From Pseudomonas synxantha (GTDB lineage Bacteria > Pseudomonadota > Gammaproteobacteria > Pseudomonadales > Pseudomonadaceae), in assembly GCA_945874835.1 (NCBI GenBank), contig CAMCJM010000008.1, positions 1 through 36,608 of the forward strand: DNA of 36,608 nt. The letters are read 5' to 3'. Below the pieces are notes generated by a model that did no database searches, was not told the origin of the DNA, and saw only the letters and a list, made by a program, of their open reading frames with translations. Each line of letters begins with the position of its first letter. The stretch's first letter is position 1. This document shows, one piece after another, positions 23,891 to 32,465 of this stretch. The position numbers and the translations under genes are program-made.

Positions 23891-24859
23891 ATGCAACCCC
23901 AGGCTTTTTACCGCGTGGTGGCGGATGACTTTACCGCCGTCGACGGCATCATCCGCGCCCAGTTGGTATCGCGTGTCCCGCTCGTAGAGAAAATCGGCGA
24001 CTACATTATTTCCGCCGGCGGTAAACGCCTGCGCCCGCTGCTGGTCCTGCTCAGCGGCAAAGCGCTGGGCATTGAAGGTGAGAACCTGCGCCTGCTGGCT
24101 GCGACCATCGAGTTCCTGCACACCGCGACCCTGCTGCATGACGATGTGGTCGACATGTCCGACATGCGCCGTGGCCGCAGCACCGCCAATGCCCAATGGG
24201 GCAATGCGCCCAGCGTCTTGGTCGGCGACTTCCTTTATTCACGCTCCTTCGAAATGGTGGTCGAACTGGGCTCCATGCCCGTGATGAAGATTCTCTCCAA
24301 AGCCACTCGCGTGATCGCTGAAGGCGAAGTGCTGCAACTGTCGAAGATTCGCGATGCCAGCACCACCGAAGAGATCTACATGGAAGTCATCCGCGGCAAA
24401 ACCGCCATGCTCTTCGAAGCATCAACCCATAGCGCCGCTGCACTGGCCAATGCCAGCGCCGAGCAAACTGAAGCCCTGCGTACATTTGGCGACCACCTTG
24501 GCGTGGCCTTCCAACTGGTTGACGACCTGCTCGATTACCGTGGCGACGCCAGCACCTTGGGCAAAAATGTCGGCGACGACTTGGCCGAAGGCAAGCCGAC
24601 CCTGCCGCTGATCTACACCATGCGCGAAGGCACGCCTGAGCAAGCCGCGCTTGTCCGCCAAGCGATCCAGAAAGGCGGCATCGAAGACCTGGAAAGCATC
24701 CGCAACGCCGTGGAAGCCGCTGGCGCGCTGGATTACACCGCCGAGTTGGCGCGCGACTACGCCGAACGCGCCATCGCCTGCCTCGACGCACTGCCGCCCA
24801 GTGAATACCGCGACGCGCTGGCCGAACTCAGTCGCTTCGCCGTAGCCCGCACGCACTAA
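23891..24859 (+). CDS. ispB: Octaprenyl diphosphate synthase
   Basis: MQPQAFYRVVADDFTAVDGIIRAQL, LLHDDVVD and LVDDLLDY Asp-rich motifs. Confidence 0.95.
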   Translation: MQPQAFYRVVADDFTAVDGIIRAQLVSRVPLVEKIGDYIISAGGKRLRPLLVLLSGKALGIEGENLRLLAATIEFLHTATLLHDDVVDMSDMRRGRSTANAQWGNAPSVLVGDFLYSRSFEMVVELGSMPVMKILSKATRVIAEGEVLQLSKIRDASTTEEIYMEVIRGKTAMLFEASTHSAAALANASAEQTEALRTFGDHLGVAFQLVDDLLDYRGDASTLGKNVGDDLAEGKPTLPLIYTMREGTPEQAALVRQAIQKGGIEDLESIRNAVEAAGALDYTAELARDYAERAIACLDALPPSEYRDALAELSRFAVARTH

Positions 24860-24876
24860 AGCTTGCCGCGACAGAC

Positions 24877-24906
24877 AAAGCCCGTCCACGTGACGGGCTT
24901 TCTATT
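24877..24906 (+). terminator. Terminator of ispB
   Basis: aaagcccgtccacgtgacgggctttct. Confidence 0.8.
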
Positions 24907-24990
24907 TGCGCGACGAAAGGCTGCGATTAATCCTTGCCATAAATCTAATAAGAACTATTCTCACCCAACCACTTGAAAGGGAGATGAGTC

Positions 24991-25218
24991 ATGACTTACT
25001 TGATTGATGCTTGGCTGGACCGCCCACAACCCTACCTGCGTATTCTCAATCGCAATACGGGTGAAGTCTGTGCGCTGCTTAAGGAAGATGCGCTGGACGA
25101 GTTACGCGATCAGGGCGATCTGGATCTGCACGAACTGAATTCCAGCGAACCACTGGTACTCAAGGAGTTGGTGCGCAACCTGTTTCTCTACTGCTACGCC
25201 CGGGCATTGCGCCCCTGA
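24991..25218 (+). CDS. Conserved small hypothetical protein (resembles the Pseudomonas PA4570 position)
   Basis: Good RBS (aagggagatgagtc) upstream; MTYLIDAWLDRPQPYLRILNRNTGEVCALLKEDALDEL; position after ispB. Confidence 0.75.
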   Translation: MTYLIDAWLDRPQPYLRILNRNTGEVCALLKEDALDELRDQGDLDLHELNSSEPLVLKELVRNLFLYCYARALRP

Positions 25219-25292
25219 AATGCATCGCGGGCGTGGCCTGCGATAGTCAGCATCTAAAACTCAAGATCTCGCGAGCTAGAGCCCTGCAAGGC

Positions 25293-25350
25293 GGAAACAG
25301 GCGAGGCAGCGGAGTGTACGTTTGTACATGAGCATGCCAAGCCTGTTTCC
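25293..25350. repeat. Nested palindrome downstream of fklB
   Basis: ggaaacaggc (25293-25302) ... tgtacgtttgtaca (25315-25328) ... gcctgtttcc (25341-25350). Confidence 0.75.
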
Positions 25351-25388
25351 AACGCCGGAGGGCCGACGCGCAGCAGATCGCAACGCGC

Positions 25389-26006
25389 TTACAGAACGTC
25401 GAGCAACTCCACATCAAACACCAGCACGCTATGCGGCGGAATGCTACCAACGCCTTGCGCGCCGTAAGCCAGCTCGCTCGGCACGTACAAACGCCATTTG
25501 CTACCGGCATTCATCAATTGCAGGGCTTCAGTCCAGCCGGCAATCACGCCACCAACCGGAAATTCAGCCGGCTCACCACGATCATAGGAGCTGTCGAACA
25601 CAGTGCCGTCGATCAGGGTGCCGTGGTAGTGGGTGCGCACGCTGTCTTCGCGGCTCGGCTTAGCGCCGTCGCCTGCGGTCAGCACTTCGTATTGCAAACC
25701 CGACGCCAGCACGGTGATGCCATCACGCTGACCGTTTTCCGCCAGGAACGCCAAGCCAGCACCCGCAGCAGCTTCAGCCTTGGCAGCGGCTTCGGCCTGC
25801 ATGATGTCGCGGATCACTTTAAAGCTGGCGTTCATCTCAGCCTCACCCACGCGGCTTGGCTGACCGGCAAAGGCATCGGTCAAACCGGCCAGGATGGCGT
25901 CTAGGCTCACACCCGGCGGCGGGTTGTCGCGCAGTTGGCCACCCAGTTGACGGCCAATACCGTAGCTGACGCCGGCTTCGTCAGTAGAGAGATTGATTTC
26001 GGACAT
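25389..26006 (-). CDS. fklB: FKBP22-type peptidyl-prolyl isomerase (FklB-like)
   Basis: N-terminal dimerisation region (ISYGIGRQLGGQL-type) plus FKBP domain VRTHYHGTLIDGTVFDSSYDRGEPAEFPVGGVIAGWTEALQLM. Confidence 0.9.
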   Translation of the reverse strand: MSEINLSTDEAGVSYGIGRQLGGQLRDNPPPGVSLDAILAGLTDAFAGQPSRVGEAEMNASFKVIRDIMQAEAAAKAEAAAGAGLAFLAENGQRDGITVLASGLQYEVLTAGDGAKPSREDSVRTHYHGTLIDGTVFDSSYDRGEPAEFPVGGVIAGWTEALQLMNAGSKWRLYVPSELAYGAQGVGSIPPHSVLVFDVELLDVL

Positions 26007-26067
26007 AACACGACTCCGCTAGGGGCTGAAAAAGGGCGGCCAGCCTAGCACAAAGCCTTTGCCGGCT

Positions 26068-26214
26068 CTAACGCGCGGCGGCAGCGGCCCGGTGGCGACG
26101 GCAACGTTCAGAGCAGTACTTCACCTCCTCCCAACAACGCGCCCACTTTTTGCGCCAAGTGAAGGGCAAGCTGCACACTGCACAGGTTTTCACCTGCAAA
26201 TCGGCTTTCTTCAC
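26068..26214 (-). CDS. DUF2256 Cys-rich micro-protein (48 aa), GTG start, translationally coupled to the photolyase
   Basis: [48 protein letters not shown]; matches the remembered DUF2256 core CxxCxxPFxWRKKWxxxWxxVKYCSxRCR. Absent from the supplied track because it is under 60 aa. Confidence 0.85.
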   Translation of the reverse strand: MKKADLQVKTCAVCSLPFTWRKKWARCWEEVKYCSERCRRHRAAAAAR

Positions 26215-27746
26215 AGCATCTCACCTGCATCCAGACGCGCCAGTAACTGCTCGCCCCGCGCCCATAGGCCTTGCTGTTTAGCCTCGGTCATTTTGTCCAA
26301 ACCACGGTAAATCATGCCTAAGCGATGATTGCCGGACAGTTGCTGACGATGGCGCATGAGAAAATGCCAATACAGCGCATTGAACGGGCAAGCCTGCTCG
26401 CCGACGCTTTCCGTGACCTTGTAAGCGCAACTGCCGCAGTAATTGGACATGCGTTTGATGTACTGACCACTGGCGCAATAAGGCTTGGAACCCAGGTAAC
26501 CGCCGTCAGCATGCATCACCATGCCGAGGGTATTGGGCAGTTCGACCCAGTCAAACGCATCCATGTAGACCGCCAAGTACCAGTCGCAGACCTGAGTCGG
26601 CTCAATGCCGGCCAGCAAGGCAAAGTTACCGGTGACCATCAGCCGCTGAATGTGATGGGCGTAGGCGTGTTCCAGGGTTTGCCCGATGGCTTGGCTCATG
26701 CACTTCATGCGGGTTTGCCCGGTCCAGTAGAACGCGGGCAGCGGACGGGTATTACCGAACGCGTTGCGCGTGGCGTATTCGGGCATGTGCATCCAGTAGA
26801 TGCCACGCACGTATTCGCGCCAGCCGATCAGTTGACGGATAAAACCCTCGGCGGCGTTCAACGGCACCTGACCGCGCCAGTAAGCCGACTCCACATCTGC
26901 ACACAGTTGGCGCACATCCAGCAGGCCGATATTCAGCGCGGCGCTGATGCGCGCGTGAAACAAAAACGGCTCACCGATGGCCATCGCATCCTGGTAATCA
27001 CCGAACGCGGGCAAAGCAAATTCAAGAAAATGCTGCCAAAGCCCCTCGGCTTCAACCTGCGTCACGGGGTAGTCGAACGCCTCAAGGCTGCCGTAGTGGT
27101 GACTGAAGCGCTCACCGACCAGCACCAGCACCTCTTTAGTGATGGCATCCGCCGGAAAGCGCGCCGTCATCGGGGCCTTGATCTGCTTGGGCAGCGCCTT
27201 GCGGTTTTCCGCGTCAAAGTTCCAGGCACCGCCCACTGGCGTGCCGTCCGCGTTTAACAGCAGCCCCGTTTTACGGCGCATCTCGCGGTAGAAAAACTCC
27301 ATGCGTAACTGTTTGCGCCCATCGGCCCAGTGCACAAACTCATCACGGGCGCAGACAAAGCGCGTGTCGGCATGCCAGGTGATCGGCACAGCCACCTGCT
27401 GCAACGCCTCCTCCACACGCCACTCGCCACACTCGGTGATATGCACTTCGCTGGCCTGCAAGGTGTTGGCCCAGTGCTGCAACTCAGCGCCCAGGGACCC
27501 GCGGTTCTCGGGGTCATCCAGCTTGACGTAATGCACGCGCCAGCCACGCTCGCGCAGCGCCTCGGCAAAGTGGCGCATGGCGCTAAAGATCAAGGCGATT
27601 TTTTGCGGGTGATGCGGCACGTACTCAGCCTCAGCCAGCACTTCGGCCAACAACACGGCATCCTGCTGTGGATCCAGCGCCTGCAGGCTGGACAGGTTAA
27701 ACGACAGTTGATCGCCCAAAATCAGGGCAAGCCGACGGGTTTTCAT
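26211..27746 (-). CDS. Cryptochrome/photolyase family protein of the FeS-BCP/PhrB (6-4) type
   Basis: [22 protein letters not shown]-terminal [28 protein letters not shown] Cys cluster, [29 protein letters not shown]. Confidence 0.93.
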   Translation of the reverse strand: MKTRRLALILGDQLSFNLSSLQALDPQQDAVLLAEVLAEAEYVPHHPQKIALIFSAMRHFAEALRERGWRVHYVKLDDPENRGSLGAELQHWANTLQASEVHITECGEWRVEEALQQVAVPITWHADTRFVCARDEFVHWADGRKQLRMEFFYREMRRKTGLLLNADGTPVGGAWNFDAENRKALPKQIKAPMTARFPADAITKEVLVLVGERFSHHYGSLEAFDYPVTQVEAEGLWQHFLEFALPAFGDYQDAMAIGEPFLFHARISAALNIGLLDVRQLCADVESAYWRGQVPLNAAEGFIRQLIGWREYVRGIYWMHMPEYATRNAFGNTRPLPAFYWTGQTRMKCMSQAIGQTLEHAYAHHIQRLMVTGNFALLAGIEPTQVCDWYLAVYMDAFDWVELPNTLGMVMHADGGYLGSKPYCASGQYIKRMSNYCGSCAYKVTESVGEQACPFNALYWHFLMRHRQQLSGNHRLGMIYRGLDKMTEAKQQGLWARGEQLLARLDAGEML

Positions 27747-27799
27747 AAAACCACAACCTCGGTGTGCGGAAAGTGCAGCAGATGGCTAAGCACAATGTG

Positions 27800-28200
27800 C
27801 TAAGCATCTAGGCTGAAGGACCGGGACGAATTGTTGAGTGGCGCATACAGCAAAGCGCACTCATCGACTGTGCCCGAGTGACGCCACTGGACGAGCACAT
27901 GCCGCTGCGTCAGACCGTGCTGGCTATCACGCTCAACCAAGGCCACCGGCCCGACCATGGCCAGGCGGCGATATGATTAACACGCCACCGCGTCGCGACA
28001 CACTCATGGGCAGCGCTTGACCCGGATTGAGCAGCCAAGAGTTACGCCTGGTCAGCGCATCGCCCTCCACACGCAGCCCGGCTATCTCCCAGAGACGGTC
28101 TTTCTCGCGATGCAGGCCAGTGACCTGCACATGAATGATGGCCCGCGCGCGGGCAAACAGAGCAATGGGTGCCGGCACAACGCTACCAAGACGAATTAAA
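27800..28200 (-). pseudogene. Probable remnant of a DEDD/DnaQ-like exonuclease-domain gene
   Basis: ARAIIHVQVTGLHREKDRLWEIAGLRVEGDALTRRNSWLLNPGQALP resembles (D)xETTGLxxxxDRIIEIAALRVExG..RxxxLxNPGQPxP. The frame then breaks, with a second coding-like fragment RRLAMVGPVALVERDSQHGLTQRHVLVQWRHSGTVDECALLYAPLNNSSRSFSLDA* in another frame. Confidence 0.45.
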
Positions 28201-28488
28201 AGAGATGGGCACCCGCACGGTGTCCTGGGTGCCGTCTTGCATGCCGCACATTTCGTCATGCACCACGGCATGCACTAAATGAAACGGCATGCGCGGCATG
28301 TCCTGCAGCAAACCGCGAGCATGCTCGACCGAGCGCAGGTGCAGGGTTTTACCTTTGCTATCACTGAGCGGATGGGCGCGCCCACCCATGTGCGCTTCCA
28401 GCAGATAGATGCCGCCCTCGATGGAGATCAGGTTAAGCGCGTCAATGTCGCCCGCGTGGGCATGCTGGGAAAGGTCGTTTAGGTTCAT
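28183..28488 (-). CDS. DUF6482-like conserved protein
   Basis: MNLNDLSQHAHAGDIDALNLISIEGGIYLLEAHMGGRAHPLSDSKGKTLHLRSVEHARGLLQDMPRMPFHLVHAVVHDEMCG. Confidence 0.75.
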   Translation of the reverse strand: MNLNDLSQHAHAGDIDALNLISIEGGIYLLEAHMGGRAHPLSDSKGKTLHLRSVEHARGLLQDMPRMPFHLVHAVVHDEMCGMQDGTQDTVRVPISFNSSW

Positions 28489-28509
28489 GGCAATATCCTC
28501 AAGCGAGCG

Positions 28510-28550
28510 AAGTTATACAATAAACTGTACAAATACAATTCTTGTACAAC
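28510..28550 (-). promoter_or_regulatory. AT-rich promoter/operator candidate with TGTACA-type half-sites
   Basis: TATACA (28514-28519), TGTACA (28526-28531), TGTACA (28543-28548), directly upstream of the DUF6482 ORF. Confidence 0.55.
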
Positions 28551-28575
28551 AACGCGAAAGCACAAGGCAAAACGC

Positions 28576-28614
28576 AAACCGCCCGTCTGTTTTGCAACAG
28601 GCGGGCGGTTTTTT
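28576..28614. terminator. Terminator downstream of the yqhA-like gene
   Basis: aaccgcccgtctgttttgcaacaggcgggcggtttttt. Confidence 0.75.
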
Positions 28615-28632
28615 GCAGCAGAAGGGGTTGGC

Positions 28633-29130
28633 TCAGTTTTTCTCGTACTTGGTGAGTTTGTCCAAGTACCCCATGGCAAAGGCTGAGCCTACGAAGGTCA
28701 AGTGAATAAGCACGTACCACATCAACTTGCTCTCCGGGATGTTCTTGGCATCCATAAACACCTTGAGCAGATGTATCGACGAAATCGCCACAATCGAAGC
28801 AGCCACCTTCATCTTCAGCGAACTGGAATCCATCTTGCCCAGCCAACTGAGCTTTTCGGTGCCCTCGCGAATGTTCAGCTGGGAGACAAAGTTCTCATAA
28901 CCCGAGAGCATCACCATCACCAGCAAGCCACCCACCAGCGCCATATCGATCAACGACAAGAGCACCAGAATCAGGTTGGCTTCGCTCATGGCAAACACAT
29001 TGGGCAGGATGTGAAAAATCTCCTGAAAGAACTTCAGCGCCAGGGCAAGCAAGGCGAACGACAGGCCAAAATAAATAGGTGCCAGCAGCCAGCGCGAGGC
29101 ATACATAGCGTTTTCGATAAGGCGTTCCAT
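28633..29130 (-). CDS. YqhA / UPF0114 (TIGR00645) membrane protein
   Basis: [38 protein letters not shown]...[23 protein letters not shown]. Confidence 0.92.
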   Translation of the reverse strand: MERLIENAMYASRWLLAPIYFGLSFALLALALKFFQEIFHILPNVFAMSEANLILVLLSLIDMALVGGLLVMVMLSGYENFVSQLNIREGTEKLSWLGKMDSSSLKMKVAASIVAISSIHLLKVFMDAKNIPESKLMWYVLIHLTFVGSAFAMGYLDKLTKYEKN

Positions 29131-29224
29131 AGGGCCACTCACTCAGGGTTCAAAACTGCCGGCTAGTATACCCAGCGGCCCTTACCATACAAGCCTGCGC
29201 AGTCTATACAACGCGCAGCAGCGC

Positions 29225-29247
29225 TTATCCCCAGCAACTGTGGATAA
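29225..29247. promoter_or_regulatory. Inverted DnaA-box-like pair 1
   Basis: TTATCCCCA-gcaac-TGTGGATAA; the right arm is a perfect TTATCCACA box on the opposite strand. Confidence 0.55.
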
Positions 29248-29334
29248 CCCTGTGGGCGGGCTCGGGATGAATGGCTGCACGCCGGTCATATCTGGTGCTG
29301 CAGCGAGCTGCTTAAAAACTCACCAACAGCCGCG

Positions 29335-29676
29335 TTAGTGCTCAGGTCTGGAGAACTGATGCCCCTGACCATGACCACGCCGCGCATTCAAACGGCGCAG
29401 TTCGGCCTGAATGGGCAAACGCCAAACTGCTACGTCAGCACAAGGGTAATAGCCCATGGCGCGCAGGTTATCGGCGATATCATCGAGCACAGCCTGTGCC
29501 GCACAAGCCCCGTGGAATGGGCCTTGTGCCTTAATAGTGGACGGTCGCGCACCCGCCATACCCGCCGCGCAAATGAGCGTCCAAAGGCCGTTATCACCGG
29601 CCAGCGGCAGCACCACGCACTCAATGCGGGTGTCGAGGCCCAGGCAATGACGGGTGAGGTGCAAGCTACGTGACAT
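29335..29676 (-). CDS. Small conserved hypothetical protein (PA4575-like position)
   Basis: MSRSLHLTRHCLGLDTRIECVVLPLAGDNGLWTLICAAGMAGARPSTIKAQGPFHGACAAQAVLDDIADNLRAMGYYPCADVAVWRLPIQAELRRLNA; the preferred coding strand over the opposing ORF. Confidence 0.65.
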   Translation of the reverse strand: MSRSLHLTRHCLGLDTRIECVVLPLAGDNGLWTLICAAGMAGARPSTIKAQGPFHGACAAQAVLDDIADNLRAMGYYPCADVAVWRLPIQAELRRLNARRGHGQGHQFSRPEH

Positions 29677-29743
29677 GGCGACAACCCTCGCGGGAGCAGG
29701 CCTTCAGCCTACACCCGGGTTTGCGCCATTGGGAAGCCAACAG

Positions 29744-29778
29744 TTACCCCCAAAAGCTGTGGATAACTGTGTGGATGA
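29744..29778. promoter_or_regulatory. Inverted DnaA-box-like pair 2 plus an extra half-site
   Basis: TTACCCCCA-aaagc-TGTGGATAA-ctg-TGTGGATGA; same architecture and 5-nt spacing as pair 1. Confidence 0.55.
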
Positions 29779-29873
29779 ATTGCGGAAAAGTCAGCCCAGC
29801 CCACTCGCGCTGCAGGCCCGCGCCATTCGCTCAGTGACTGATCAGCCAGCAGATGAACGGCACGGGCCAGCGC

Positions 29874-32330
29874 TCATGGGGCTACGGGTTTCTTCGCCCT
29901 GGGTTTCTTTTCTTTGACGACGGGCTCCTCTTTCTTTTCCTCATCCTTTTCGTCGTCGCCCATGCCCATGGCCGCAATATCACGCAAGCGTTCAACCACC
30001 CGCGCATTGACGCTACCTGCAGGGAATTGGCCCTGCTCGTTGGGCGAGCCGGCATCCTCGCCGACCAGCAAGCTCAGCGCCTCATCGACATGGCGCACGG
30101 CATAGATATGGAACTGCCCGGCGCGAACGGCCTGCAGCACCCGCTCGTCGAGCATCAGGGTGGTGACGTTGGAATGCGGGATGATCGCGCCCTGCCCTCC
30201 CGTCAGGCCACGCGCTTCGCAGAGGCGGAAGAAGCCTTCGATCTTCTCGTTGACCCCGCCAACCGCCTGCACCTCGCCGAACTGATTAATCGAGCCGGTG
30301 ATGGCGAAACACTGCTTGAGCGGCGTGCGCGAGAGGGCCGAGATCAGCGTGCAGACTTCGCCAAGCGAGGCGCTGTCGCCGTCGACATAGCCGTAGGACT
30401 GCTCCAGCGCGATGCTCGCCGAGATCTCCAACGGAAACTCCTGCGCATAGCGACTGCCCAGATACCCGGTGAGGATCATCACGCCCTTGGAGTGAATGGG
30501 CTGACCGAGATTCACCTCACGCTCGATGTCGACAATGCCGCTGCCGCCCGGATAGACCGTGGCGGAAATCCGCGCGGGCACACCGAAGGCCGAATCACCC
30601 ACCTCCAGCACGGTCAGGCCGTTGCACTTGCCCACCGCCGCACCCGCGGTGTCGATCAAAATGATCCCGGCCAGCATGTCGTCAATGATGCGCCCCGATA
30701 CCCGCCCGGTGCGCGTGGCTTTGGCTTTCAGCGCGCGCTCGATATGCCCGGCATCGGTCATTTCATCCCCGGCCAGGCTGCGGATAAAGTCGGCCTCGCT
30801 GACCAGTTGGAACAGATCGCCGATACGTGCCGACAAACGCCCCTGGTGCTCGGCCAACCGCGCGCTGTAAGTGACCACCCGCGCCACGGCAGCGGCGGTG
30901 AGCGGGGCCATGCCCTCTTCCGAGGTGCGGGTTTTCATCAACTGGGCGAACTGCTCCAGGCTGTCGTCGGCCAGCGGGATGTCTTCGTCGAAATCGACCA
31001 GCACCCGGAACATCTCCTGAAAATCCGGATCAAGGTCTTGCAGCGTGTAATACAGCTGACGCGAGCCGATGATCACCACCTTGAGGTGCAGCGGAATCAT
31101 CTGCGGGGTCAAGGTCACGGTGGCGATACGGCCGAGGTCACCCAGCGGCGACTCCATCTTCAGTTGCCGCGATTGCAGGGCGCGCTTGAGCGCATCCCAG
31201 ACAAACGGCTCACCGAGCATCTTCTCCGCTTCAAGAATCAAAAAGCCGCCGTTGGCGCGGTGCAGCGCTCCCGGACGCAACTGGCGGTAACTGGTGTAGA
31301 GCGCGCCCTGGTCGGTGTTGTATTCAATGCGGCCGAACAGGTTGTCGTAGGTTGGATGCGGCTCGAATACCACCGGCGCGCCACCCTGCAGGTGATGCCC
31401 CACCACCAGACTGGGGCAGTACTGCTCTTCGAGCAGCTTGCGCGTGTGCGCATCGGCCTTTTCTACCTCGACCAACTGATCAACCACGGTCTTCAGCAGG
31501 TTGACCTGCACCGCCTGCAAGTAAGCGCAGACACCGGCATTTTCCGCGTACTTCTGCGACAGCGGTGCAAGCAGCGGTTGCAGGGCGATGGTGATGGTTT
31601 CTTCATTGAGTTGACGCAGCAGGTTGCTCGACTCGCGCTTCCACTGCGGCAGGCTGGACAACTCCTCGTTGAGGCGCTCTTCGAGGGTGGCGATATCGGC
31701 ATGGAAGCGCTCGCGATCAGCCTCCGGCAACTGGGCAAACTCGGCCTCGTCCAGTGCTTTGCCATCGAGCATGGGGGTGAAGGCAATATTGCTGCTGTCG
31801 CGATACAGGGCGACGCTTTTTTCCAGCGACAGACGCTCGACCACATCCAGCGCCTGGTCGTAGCGCTTGTTGAAGTCGCGGTCGATGACGTTTTTTTTCT
31901 GCTGGAACGAGGGATGCTCGAACACCGCCGGGAACGTCGCCAGCAGGTTATCAATCAGGCCATTGATGTCGGCCATAAAGGCGCTGGCCGTACCCGCTGG
32001 CAACTCCAGCGCACGCGGCTCGCGCGGTTCGTCGAAGTGATTGACGTACACCCAGTCAGCCGGAGTGTGCAGGCGTTTGGCTTCAGCCTTGAGGTAGCGT
32101 TTAACGAAAGAGAAACGTCCGGTGCCGGGCTCGCCCATCACAAACACGTTATAACCGGGCCGCGGCATGGCCACGCCAAACTGTAACGCTTCAACCGCAC
32201 GCTCCTGCCCCAGTACGCCGCGAAACGGCTCCAGGTCTTCGGTGCTGGTGAAATTAAACTGCTCAGGGGAAAACGGGCGGGTCAGCGCTTCAGGCGCAAG
32301 GCGCAAATGGGCTGCAACGGAGTCAGGCAT
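29874..32330 (-). CDS. Lon-like AAA+ protease (S16 family) with a Lys-rich C-terminal tail
   Basis: MPDSVAAHLRLAPEALTRPFSPEQFNFTSTEDLEPFRGVLGQERAVEALQFG, GEPGTGRFSFVKRYL, protease GDSASLGEVCTLISALSRTPLKQCFAITGSINQFGEVQAVGGVNEKIEGFF, tail KDEEKKEEPVVKEKKPRAKKPVAP. Confidence 0.93.
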   Translation of the reverse strand: MPDSVAAHLRLAPEALTRPFSPEQFNFTSTEDLEPFRGVLGQERAVEALQFGVAMPRPGYNVFVMGEPGTGRFSFVKRYLKAEAKRLHTPADWVYVNHFDEPREPRALELPAGTASAFMADINGLIDNLLATFPAVFEHPSFQQKKNVIDRDFNKRYDQALDVVERLSLEKSVALYRDSSNIAFTPMLDGKALDEAEFAQLPEADRERFHADIATLEERLNEELSSLPQWKRESSNLLRQLNEETITIALQPLLAPLSQKYAENAGVCAYLQAVQVNLLKTVVDQLVEVEKADAHTRKLLEEQYCPSLVVGHHLQGGAPVVFEPHPTYDNLFGRIEYNTDQGALYTSYRQLRPGALHRANGGFLILEAEKMLGEPFVWDALKRALQSRQLKMESPLGDLGRIATVTLTPQMIPLHLKVVIIGSRQLYYTLQDLDPDFQEMFRVLVDFDEDIPLADDSLEQFAQLMKTRTSEEGMAPLTAAAVARVVTYSARLAEHQGRLSARIGDLFQLVSEADFIRSLAGDEMTDAGHIERALKAKATRTGRVSGRIIDDMLAGIILIDTAGAAVGKCNGLTVLEVGDSAFGVPARISATVYPGGSGIVDIEREVNLGQPIHSKGVMILTGYLGSRYAQEFPLEISASIALEQSYGYVDGDSASLGEVCTLISALSRTPLKQCFAITGSINQFGEVQAVGGVNEKIEGFFRLCEARGLTGGQGAIIPHSNVTTLMLDERVLQAVRAGQFHIYAVRHVDEALSLLVGEDAGSPNEQGQFPAGSVNARVVERLRDIAAMGMGDDEKDEEKKEEPVVKEKKPRAKKPVAP

Positions 32331-32465
32331 TGGAAATCCTTGGACAGGGGGCTGACGAAATAATCGCCCCATCGGCCCTCATCCACAAGCGGTATGCTTG
32401 ATCTAACGCAAGCGCAGCCGCGCGGGCTTTTCTAGAATGGCCCAGAGTTTTTCTCGGAGTTCGCC

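Noticed and set aside
26325-27257. 310-aa plus-strand ORF
   Set aside because: Antisense to the photolyase gene.
27781-27806. AGCACAATGTGCT palindrome upstream of the photolyase as an operator
   Set aside because: Short (6+6) and flanked by a partial direct repeat of GCTAAGCA. It is too weak to call without conservation data.
29338-29673. 111-aa plus-strand ORF opposite the small hypothetical gene
   Set aside because: The minus-strand frame has better protein-like composition and lies at the PA4575-like position; kept only the minus call.
29853-32186. 777-aa plus-strand ORF
   Set aside because: Antisense shadow of the Lon-like protease. The minus frame has clear AAA+/S16 motifs; this one reads as His/Gln/Arg-rich noise.
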